Of a stretch of DNA of 19,632 bases, positions 14,197 to 19,632 are shown piece after piece (within the stretch, counting starts at the first letter, position 1; each line of letters starts with the position of its first letter). The notes under the pieces were generated by a model, which did no database searches, had not been told where the DNA came from, and saw only the letters and a list, made by a program, of their open reading frames with translations. Source of the DNA: Armatimonadota bacterium (GTDB lineage Bacteria > Armatimonadota > Fimbriimonadia > Fimbriimonadales > ATM1); assembly GCA_003695835.1 (NCBI GenBank), contig RFHN01000052.1, forward strand, positions 1 to 19,632. Reading direction: 5' to 3'. Made by a program: the position numbers and the translations under genes.

Positions 14197-15699
14197 CTAC
14201 GAATTCCTCCCGAAATCGCGCGCCAAGGCCAAGAACAGGACGAGGAAGAAGGCAACGCCCGCGACCGTCGGAAAGACCTGCCGCAGCGGGGAGACGGCCG
14301 AAGGCTCCAGGACGACGTCCGCCGCGGCCACGCCCGCCTTGCCCTGGGGAACCTGGGCGAGCCTACGGCCGCGAGAATCAATGACCATGCTCGGGCCGAG
14401 CGGCGAGGAGCGAACCAGCGGCAACCGGTTCTCCACGGCGCGCAAGGTGGCCGAGGAGATGAGGTACGGAATCGCTCCGGTTCCCTGGTACCAATCGTCA
14501 ATCGTGAGCAGCGCCAGCACCTGCGCGCCCTGGCGGGCCTGCTCCCGTGCCACCTCTTCAAACGTTCCTTCGAAACAAAGCAGGCCCCCAACCCGAACGC
14601 CGTTCAAGACGATCGTCTCGACCCTCTTACCGGGTGTCAGGTCGCCGGCTGGCAGGTTGAAGGCGTCGAGAAACGGCAAAACATCGCGAAAAGGAACGTA
14701 TTCTCCAAAAATGACCAACCGGGTCTTGTCCGCGTGCTTCCAGGTTCCATCGTAGCCGTAGAGAGCCTGATAGGCGAGGTTGCCTTCCTCACGCACGCCG
14801 CCTGTGATCAGGGGAGGGACGCCGTCATACGGGAAAGGCAGCGCCGGAGGAAGATCGCCAACGCCTTCCGCGATGCCTTCCGGGAGCACCGCAAACGTGG
14901 CTGTCTTACACGAGTCCAGCAGAGGGGGCAGGGCGTCTCGGAGGCGCGACCAGATCTCTTCGCGCGTAGTCGGACGCCCGTCTGGACCGAAGGCCATGTC
15001 CACGCCGGTCTGCACTGCGGCGACGCGGATCGTCCGGCCCTCCACGGGTTGCAGGTACCCGTAGATGGCGAGGATCGGGACAGCTGCGGCCAGTACGCTG
15101 GCCCAACCGACGGCCCGCGGATTGCGCGCGGGCGAATCCTCGTCCCGGGCGGACAGGAAGAGCAGCACAAGCGTGTTGAGAAGCGCAATCCAGGCTCCCA
15201 GGAAGTAGGTCCCGCCCCAGTAAGCCGGTTGGAGCAGCAGAGGGAGTTTGTAGAGGGCCGTCCCAAAGAGCGACCAGGGAAAGAAGAGGTAGGGGATGTT
15301 GGAGCGGAAGACCTCCAGACCTGCCCAGAGAAACGGAATCAACCACCAGAGCCTCTTCGCGAGCGCCCACGCCGCCGCAACGGCAAACAGGCCCGTGTAG
15401 ACCCCGAACGCGGCAGCCATGAGCAACAGGGGCACGAGACCGAGCCAGAAGGATTGCGTCCACTTTGAAACGAACTGCGCGACCCAAAAGAAGTTCACAA
15501 GTGCAAACACCGCGCCCATGGCCCAGCCGTTGCGAAAGGCGGTCCGCCTCTTGCAGGAACGAAGGCTCATCAACAGAGGAACCAGGCAGACAAAGACCAG
15601 AAGGCTCAGCTCGAAGGGCGGGAACGCCAGCGCCCACAACACGCCAGAAAAAAGCGCCGGCAGGGCGCCTGGCCCCTCAACGAGTTGGCGCAGTTTCAT
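14197..15699 (-). CDS. lnt: Apolipoprotein N-acyltransferase
   Basis: Lnt adds the third acyl chain to the N-terminal cysteine of lipoproteins in the inner membrane, a step needed in many diderms before transport to the outer membrane. From ATG-15699 it has 500 residues. About six hydrophobic segments fill residues 12-220, then a nitrilase-like domain (about 225-470) with the catalytic triad: E274 in VLPEGIA, K325 in HADKTRLVIFGEYVPFR and C375 in GLLCFEG. A last membrane segment lies near the C-terminus. The family length is about 500, so it is complete. The start overlaps the end of the histidine phosphatase gene by 23 nt; a TTG at 15708 would lengthen the overlap. Downstream is the RpoD-like gene, 164 nt away. 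Confidence 0.95.
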   Translation of the reverse strand: MKLRQLVEGPGALPALFSGVLWALAFPPFELSLLVFVCLVPLLMSLRSCKRRTAFRNGWAMGAVFALVNFFWVAQFVSKWTQSFWLGLVPLLLMAAAFGVYTGLFAVAAAWALAKRLWWLIPFLWAGLEVFRSNIPYLFFPWSLFGTALYKLPLLLQPAYWGGTYFLGAWIALLNTLVLLFLSARDEDSPARNPRAVGWASVLAAAVPILAIYGYLQPVEGRTIRVAAVQTGVDMAFGPDGRPTTREEIWSRLRDALPPLLDSCKTATFAVLPEGIAEGVGDLPPALPFPYDGVPPLITGGVREEGNLAYQALYGYDGTWKHADKTRLVIFGEYVPFRDVLPFLDAFNLPAGDLTPGKRVETIVLNGVRVGGLLCFEGTFEEVAREQARQGAQVLALLTIDDWYQGTGAIPYLISSATLRAVENRLPLVRSSPLGPSMVIDSRGRRLAQVPQGKAGVAAADVVLEPSAVSPLRQVFPTVAGVAFFLVLFLALARDFGRNS

Positions 15700-16315
15700 G
15701 GCTGACAACGGGAATCGGTTGGGGATTGAGGTGCGACACGTCGTTGAACGCGCTGAGGACTCGTCGACCGTCTTCGGTGATGAGGATCTCGGTTAGGGAG
15801 CAATTGGCCAGCCGAAGAGTGGCTGCGGTTGCGGGTGAGCCGTGCAACAGGACGGCGATGAGAGCGGCAGTCGTTCCTCCGTGGCTCACCACCAGGACAT
15901 CGCCCGCGCCGTCCTTGAGCAGGTCGTGGAGGAATGCCGTGGCTCGCATGAAGACCTCCAAGCCGGTTTCGCCTCCGGGGGGACGGTAGAGAACGCGATC
16001 TCGACGATACTCTTCGTAGGCCGGCCCAATCTCTTGCGCCGTCTTCCCTTCCCAGGCCCCGTAGGATCGCTCGCGAAGGCGGTCGTCCAGTTGGATCGGG
16101 ATCGAGCGACCGCGGAGTACGATTTCGGCGGTCTCGCGAGCGCGGCGGAGTGGGCTCGAATACACGGCCGACCAATCGTAAGCGCCCAAGCGGTCGGCGG
16201 TCTGCTCGCTTTGCCTGCGGCCGATGTCGTCCAGTTCGATGTCCTCGCTGCCCTGGTTCTTTCCTTCGTGGTTCCAGGCGGTCTGCCCGTGTCGGAGGAG
16301 GACAATCCGAAGCAT
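15677..16315 (-). CDS. Histidine phosphatase (phosphoglycerate-mutase-like)
   Basis: 212 residues of the histidine phosphatase superfamily, branch 1. The phosphohistidine motif LRHGQT is at 7-12 with H9; SSPLRRARET supplies the active-site arginine (57-60), E82 in RERSYGAWEGK is the proton donor, and H145 in VVSHGG completes the pocket. The family includes cofactor-dependent phosphoglycerate mutases, alpha-ribazole phosphatase and broad phosphatases; the relatively short length favours a phosphatase over true glycolytic mutase, but the substrate is open. It starts 9 nt after the CLP1-like stop and overlaps lnt by 23 nt, so all three are likely one transcript, unless its own TATAAA element 8 nt upstream of the ATG is active. 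Confidence 0.93.
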   Translation of the reverse strand: MLRIVLLRHGQTAWNHEGKNQGSEDIELDDIGRRQSEQTADRLGAYDWSAVYSSPLRRARETAEIVLRGRSIPIQLDDRLRERSYGAWEGKTAQEIGPAYEEYRRDRVLYRPPGGETGLEVFMRATAFLHDLLKDGAGDVLVVSHGGTTAALIAVLLHGSPATAATLRLANCSLTEILITEDGRRVLSAFNDVSHLNPQPIPVVSHETAPTR

Positions 16316-16323
16316 GATCGCGT

Positions 16324-16329
16324 TTTATA
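16324..16329 (-). promoter_or_regulatory. TATAAA -10-like element before the histidine phosphatase, overlapping the CLP1-like stop
   Basis: TATAAA on the minus strand ends 8 nt before ATG-16315 and includes the TAA stop of the CLP1-like gene. It differs from TATAAT only in the last base. No ribosome-binding site is visible in the 9-nt gap. Confidence 0.3.
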
Positions 16330-17272
16330 CCTGCCAGGGTTTGAGGTAGCCCAGTTCTTCGCCGTCCGGTCCGACCCGGATCCTGCCGAGTTGGACCTCC
16401 TCGACGACCAGCGGCGGCTCGCCGGCAGCTTGAACGGCGAGCACGGCATTGCTCGTGTCAAACTCTGAGATCCGGCCAACGCCGAGGAACCTACCCTTCG
16501 GTCCAATCAGACCGACGACCAGACCGACCAGCGTGCCAGGTGCGATCAGGTGAGCCGTCTCGCAACCGAAGTGATCGGCAGCGCGCGGCGCGGCGTCGGA
16601 CTCGTGGCGATGCCCGGTTACGATCGTGAGACTGGTCCCGCAAAGCTCGGCGTAAATGGCTTCGGGGAAACCCACCTCCCTCAGCTCGATCATCTCTTTG
16701 GCGCTCAAGGGCTGGCCCGCTCCGAGCCGGGAGCCGACCAGGCGCGTTTGCTGGAGCGTGAACTTGTGCTTGCGGCTTCGGGCGAGATACTCCGCCCACC
16801 AAGCCTTGCGCTTCGGCTTCTCCGCACGCGGCCCGAGTCGGTCGGGTCGAGGCGGCTCGCGGTCGTCGGGGTCCTTCCCCAAGATATGGCGCAGGGTCAC
16901 ATCGCCAACGGCGATCACGGATTGAGGTTCAAGGGCGCGCCAGAGGGCGCGGTACATATGGACGGAGACCGGGCTGAGCGACTGGATCGGCAAGGCGGCG
17001 CAGATTTCACCTTCCTGCACGACTCCGACCGTGCGGTAGACGCCAAGGAAAACGCTCAGCGGGTCGTGGACCAGCTGCGTTGAGCCGACGAACTGGGCCG
17101 AGACCAGCGCGCCACCCGGCCCGCAGAGCGAGAGGCAGTAGGGCGGAAGGGGATCTTGGTCCGACGGGTCGAGGTTCAGGCAGTATGCCCCGCGGCTCTC
17201 AGCCCTCGTTTGAGCGATGAGCCGGTGGCCGGAGCCCGGCGCGCCAACGATGAGTTCGATGTTGGCAGCCAT
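16325..17272 (-). CDS. CLP1/GRC3-like (polynucleotide 5'-kinase family) protein with degenerate P-loop
   Basis: 315 residues. The order of blocks resembles the CLP1/GRC3 RNA 5'-kinase family, as in archaeal polynucleotide kinases: a P-loop at the N-terminus (10-17), a LNLDPSDQDPLPPYCLSL block (32-49) in the place of the DxDxGQ..PPG motif, AQFVGS (59-64), then a helix ending in EPQSVIAVGD (115-124), and a C-terminal beta-rich domain (about 245-315; LVGLIGPKGRFLGVGRI, EVQLGRIRV). The Walker A is GAPGSGHR: the lysine is histidine and the Ser/Thr is arginine, so ATP use as in the family is doubtful. I recognised this by eye, not by alignment; an unrelated P-loop fold remains possible. The ATG is only 9 nt after the 3' CCA of tRNA-Pro on the same strand, and there is no ribosome-binding site. 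Confidence 0.55.
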   Translation of the reverse strand: MAANIELIVGAPGSGHRLIAQTRAESRGAYCLNLDPSDQDPLPPYCLSLCGPGGALVSAQFVGSTQLVHDPLSVFLGVYRTVGVVQEGEICAALPIQSLSPVSVHMYRALWRALEPQSVIAVGDVTLRHILGKDPDDREPPRPDRLGPRAEKPKRKAWWAEYLARSRKHKFTLQQTRLVGSRLGAGQPLSAKEMIELREVGFPEAIYAELCGTSLTIVTGHRHESDAAPRAADHFGCETAHLIAPGTLVGLVVGLIGPKGRFLGVGRISEFDTSNAVLAVQAAGEPPLVVEEVQLGRIRVGPDGEELGYLKPWQV

Positions 17273-17281
17273 GAGTGGAGG

Positions 17282-17358
17282 TGGTCGGGGTGGGCGGATT
17301 TGAACCGCCGACCTCTGCGTCCCGAACGCAGCGCTCTACCAGACTGAGCCACACCCCG
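17282..17358 (-). tRNA. tRNA-Pro (anticodon CGG), CCA encoded
   Basis: Read on the minus strand the 77-nt gene folds as a complete cloverleaf. The acceptor stem pairs CGGGGTG with CACCCCG (7 bp), the D arm is GCTC/GAGC, the anticodon stem CTGCG/CGCAG encloses the loop TTCGGGA with anticodon CGG (reads CCG, proline), a 5-nt variable loop follows, and the T arm is GGCGG/CCGCC with loop TTCAAAT. Discriminator A is followed by an encoded CCA (17282-17284). The first base pair is C-G, as usual for bacterial tRNA-Pro. No stretch of other tRNAs is near. Just 9 nt downstream begins the CLP1-like gene, so they may be co-transcribed. Confidence 0.97.
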
Positions 17359-17373
17359 TCCGTCTTGATTGTC

Positions 17374-17550
17374 TTACTTGTCTGACTTGTCCGACTTGTC
17401 CGACTTGTCCGACTTGTCTGACTTGTCTGACTTCTTCGAAGCCGCGGCTTCCGGTTCCGGAAGAATCCAGACCGGTTTCAGGCGGCCTTTCAGCCGTTGC
17501 GCCGTGGTTCTCCGGCGCTTTGGGTCCCGTTTGTTTCGTTCAATGCCCAA
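17374..17550 (-). CDS. Possible small basic protein with repeat-encoded SDK tail (doubtful)
   Basis: This is the only candidate gene in the 307-nt gap between tRNA-Pro and the moxR gene. A TTG at 17550 with a perfect AGGAGG ribosome-binding site (17559-17564, 8 nt away) opens 58 codons. The first part is very basic (ERNKRDPKRRRTTAQRLKGR), followed by KPVWILPEPEAAA and then six SDK tripeptides encoded by a 9-bp tandem repeat. I do not recognise it. The strong ribosome-binding site and the rich R/K content speak for a nucleic-acid-binding small protein; the repeat tail and the TTG start speak against. The frame stays open upstream to 17691 without a better start. The tRNA follows 15 nt after its stop. 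Confidence 0.35.
   Translation of the reverse strand: MGIERNKRDPKRRRTTAQRLKGRLKPVWILPEPEAAASKKSDKSDKSDKSDKSDKSDK
17376..17429 (+). repeat. Six tandem copies of a 9-bp repeat (ACTTGTCYG)
   Basis: Six head-to-tail copies of ACTTGTCTG or ACTTGTCCG, differing only by C/T at position 8, ending in a diverged seventh unit (ACTTCTTCG, 17430-17438). The minus strand reads as (Ser-Asp-Lys)n and the plus strand as (Leu-Ser-Asp)n. The length is a multiple of three, so it keeps the frame. Probably a slippage-prone repeat next to the tRNA. Confidence 0.95.
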
Positions 17551-17619
17551 ATCAATGACCTCCTGAGAGAGACGGAAGTTTACCCCATACCGCGGCTTGC
17601 GGGGTAGTCTAAGGGTGCA

Positions 17620-17641
17620 GGAACGGCGAAGTCGCCGTTCC
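17620..17641 (+). promoter_or_regulatory. Perfect hairpin just upstream of moxR
   Basis: A 9-bp perfect inverted repeat (17620-17628 with 17633-17641, GGAACGGCG arm) with a 4-nt AAGT loop, followed by CATTTTGG, 24 nt before the moxR ATG. On the plus strand it looks like a weak terminator or attenuator; no plus-strand gene precedes it, so a leader regulatory role is possible. No clear promoter was found for moxR. Confidence 0.45.
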
Positions 17642-17665
17642 CATTTTGGAAGAGCCGTAAGCACC

Positions 17666-18637
17666 ATGAGCGAGCAACAAACCGTCAACACTCAGGCAAT
17701 TGCCGAGAAGGCGACCCGGATCGTAGATACGGTCGCGTCCGTCATTCTTGGGAAGAGAGAGGTCGTCGAGAAGGCCGTGCTGACGCTTCTTTGCAACGGG
17801 CACCTTCTTCTCGAAGACGTTCCCGGCGTCGGCAAGACTATGCTCTCCAAGGCGCTCGCGCGAGCGATCGGAGGGGAGTTCCGCCGAGTTCAGTTCACCC
17901 CCGATCTTCTTCCTGCGGACATCACGGGCAGCAGCGTGTTCAACCAGAAGACGATGGAGTTCGAGTTCCGCCCCGGTCCGATCTTCGGCAACGTCGTGCT
18001 GGCGGACGAGATCAACCGCGCCACACCCAAGACGCAGTCCGCCCTGCTCGAGGCGATGGAGGAGAGAACCGTCACTTCGGACGGCATCACCCATCCCTTG
18101 CCCAAGCCTTTCTTTGTTTTGGCGACGCAGAACAATGTCGAGCTGACGGGCACCTATCCGTTGCCTGAGGCGCAACTCGACCGTTTCTTCGCCAAGCTCT
18201 CCATCGGCTATCCGGATCGGGAGACCGAAGCCCAGATTCTGAAAGAGCAGCAAGTGGCGCACCCGATCGAAACCATCTCCCCCGTCGTTACGAAGGAGGA
18301 GCTGCTCGACATGCAAGAGGGGATCCGGCACGTGTTCGTTCATGACGCCGTGCGGGATTACATCGTTGACATCGTTCGAGCGACGCGCGAGTCCAACCAG
18401 ATTCTCTTGGGTTCCAGCCCGCGCGGAGCGCTGTTGCTCATGCACGCAGCGCAGGCCCACGCAGTGCTTCATGGGAGCGACTTCGTCCGTCCGGACGACG
18501 TGAAGGCGCTCGCTCCGAACGTACTTGGACACCGAATCGTGCCAAGGCCGGACCTGAAGTCTCGGGGCGTGTCGCCCGAGGAACTGATCCTCGAGCTGTG
18601 TGAGTCCATTCCTGCGCCCGTACCAGTAGGTGGATGA
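17666..18637 (+). CDS. MoxR-family AAA+ ATPase
   Basis: A 323-residue MoxR-type ATPase, thought to act as a chaperone in maturing protein complexes, usually with partner DUF58 and VWA-domain proteins. Walker A is GVGKT at 54-58 (in LEDVPGVGKTMLSKAL), Walker B is VVLADEINRA with E115, sensor 1 is FVLATQNNVE, and the arginine-finger/sensor 2 segments follow (LPEAQLDRFF, SSPRGALLLMHAAQA). The ATG at 17666 begins the family-typical N-terminus; an in-frame upstream start (17597) would translate through the hairpin and is unlikely. GGAAGAG at 17648-17654 may serve as ribosome-binding site. Its stop overlaps the DUF58 start by 4 nt. Confidence 0.95.
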   Translation: MSEQQTVNTQAIAEKATRIVDTVASVILGKREVVEKAVLTLLCNGHLLLEDVPGVGKTMLSKALARAIGGEFRRVQFTPDLLPADITGSSVFNQKTMEFEFRPGPIFGNVVLADEINRATPKTQSALLEAMEERTVTSDGITHPLPKPFFVLATQNNVELTGTYPLPEAQLDRFFAKLSIGYPDRETEAQILKEQQVAHPIETISPVVTKEELLDMQEGIRHVFVHDAVRDYIVDIVRATRESNQILLGSSPRGALLLMHAAQAHAVLHGSDFVRPDDVKALAPNVLGHRIVPRPDLKSRGVSPEELILELCESIPAPVPVGG

Positions 18638-19632
18638 GACGATATGCGGTTCTGACGCTCACCGTCACGGCGATCTTCTTGTTGATCGTCGGCGTATTCC
18701 TGCGCACGCCTTCGCTCTTCTTCATGAGCACGACGATGATCATGACCTTGCTCGCGTTGCGAGCGCAGGCGCACATCGCGACATTGGGACTCCGGTTTGA
18801 GAGAATCGCTCCCCACGTCATGAAGGCGGGCGAGCTCGTCACCATGAGAATCCGCGTTTGGAGCACGTTGCGCATTCGGCGACCTCTTCTGACGATCGTC
18901 GACGTCATTCCCCCGAAGCTCGCCGCAGACCTGGACATGCGACCGCTCCCGGTCGCGCCGGATGCAGAGGCTCCGATCGAAACCCGTTACGAACTGCGGC
19001 CCGCACGAAGAGGCGTATATCGCTGGTCGGCGATCCGAGTCAGTTCGAGCGACAGCTTGGGATTGGTCTGGGTAAATCGAACGTATCGGACGGAGGAGTT
19101 TGAAGCCATCGTCCACCCGCCGCTGTATCCCTTCTCCGTTGACCTGCTCGCTCTCTCGGGTTTCGGGGCGAACCAATCGGACCAGGGACGCAATCGCGGA
19201 CAAGGCATGGAGCCGCGGGGCGTTCGCGAGTTCGTCCACGGCGACGCGCTCCGAACCGTGCATTGGCGAAGCACGGCGCGGACGGGAAAGCTCCAGGTCA
19301 AGGAGTTCGAGACCGGTTACAACACCCAGATAGCGCTGGTCATTCAGCTGACGTACGGCTCGGATATCGGGGTTGATGTGAACACGACGCTGGAGGCGAT
19401 GTGCGGCCACGCGGCGTTCCTCGCTGAAGTCATGTTGAACAGCGGGAGCACCATCACCCTCGCGAACGTGGAACCTCCGGACTTCCCTGCCGCTCACTCT
19501 GCCGCGCTGCGAAAGAAGCAGATCCTCGATGCGCTTGCGGCGATCGAGGCGACGAGAACGGTGCCTCTCGCCAGCGAGCTCGCTGAACTGGAGAAGCGCC
19601 TCGAAACGGGACAGACGGTCGTCGTCATGCTC
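18634..19632 (+). CDS. DUF58 domain protein (partner of MoxR), cut by window end
   Basis: At least 333 residues, open to the window end. The N-terminus has two hydrophobic segments (about 5-23 and 28-45) that anchor it in the membrane. A beta-rich domain follows, then the DUF58 signature GVREFVHGDALRTVHWRSTARTGKLQVKEFE-like block near residues 195-225, and a region resembling the start of a VWA-like fold (TQIALVIQL). The ATG overlaps the moxR stop (ATGA), the usual arrangement of this gene pair, often followed by transglutaminase-like or VWA genes, which here would lie beyond the window. The function is unknown in detail; such clusters are linked to envelope stress or complex assembly. Confidence 0.92.
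   Translation, partial: MRRYAVLTLTVTAIFLLIVGVFLRTPSLFFMSTTMIMTLLALRAQAHIATLGLRFERIAPHVMKAGELVTMRIRVWSTLRIRRPLLTIVDVIPPKLAADLDMRPLPVAPDAEAPIETRYELRPARRGVYRWSAIRVSSSDSLGLVWVNRTYRTEEFEAIVHPPLYPFSVDLLALSGFGANQSDQGRNRGQGMEPRGVREFVHGDALRTVHWRSTARTGKLQVKEFETGYNTQIALVIQLTYGSDIGVDVNTTLEAMCGHAAFLAEVMLNSGSTITLANVEPPDFPAAHSAALRKKQILDALAAIEATRTVPLASELAELEKRLETGQTVVVML

Noticed and set aside
12644..14755. 703-codon open frame on the plus strand
   Set aside because: Antisense to the coiled-coil gene, the RpoD-like sigma gene and part of lnt, and it reads through a terminator hairpin. Its composition (arginine- and alanine-rich) shows no known domain.
17376..17429. Possible CRISPR array
   Set aside because: The units are only 9 bp and have no spacers; no cas gene is present. 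It is a simple tandem repeat.
17369..17566. Plus-strand ORF reading (Leu-Ser-Asp)n through the tandem repeat
   Set aside because: No ribosome-binding site; the reading is produced by the repeat, and the remainder is the reverse of the basic minus-strand ORF that has a strong AGGAGG.

Overview
This window is an ordinary, gene-dense, moderately GC-rich bacterial chromosome segment with no sign of a phage, transposon, CRISPR array or plasmid. The cell is probably a diderm: it encodes apolipoprotein N-acyltransferase, a signal-peptide-bearing peptidase and two ECF sigma factors. A deep-branching phylum such as Armatimonadota (Fimbriimonadia-like) is my best guess from the gene repertoire and style, but nothing in the sequence proves it.

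Left part, minus strand (1-1542): the 5' part of mnmA (tRNA 2-thiolation), cut by the window edge, preceded by a fused VKOR-DsbA disulfide-forming protein. Plus-strand block (about 1590-9361): an ECF sigma factor with a structured leader; hppD (tyrosine catabolism); an M16 zinc protease; then a tightly overlapping run of a second ECF sigma factor, a small soluble anti-sigma-like protein, dnaN (sliding clamp), a PaaK/CapK-like adenylate-forming enzyme and a secreted M28 peptidase. Coupling of the replication clamp to an ECF sigma/anti-sigma pair is the notable arrangement there.

Minus-strand block (17550 down to 9386), read in transcription order: a doubtful small basic protein with a repeat-encoded SDK tail, tRNA-Pro(CGG), a CLP1/GRC3-like protein with a broken P-loop, a histidine phosphatase, lnt, an RpoD-family sigma factor with altered -10-recognition residues, a strong hairpin terminator, a two-TM coiled-coil protein of unknown function, an aldo/keto reductase, a free-standing double-ACT protein and aspartate kinase (1-nt stop/start overlap with the ACT gene). 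At the right edge, on the plus strand, a MoxR ATPase overlaps a DUF58 protein by 4 nt; the latter runs off the window.

The best hidden signal is not a gene. Seven genes that lack a Shine-Dalgarno sequence have a TANNNT-type (or TATAAA) -10 hexamer 6-9 nt upstream of the start codon, which predicts leaderless transcripts. Three of these hexamers overlap the stop codon of the preceding gene. Other genes (hppD, the second ECF factor, dnaN, lysC) instead have clear ribosome-binding sites, so two modes of translation initiation seem to coexist.
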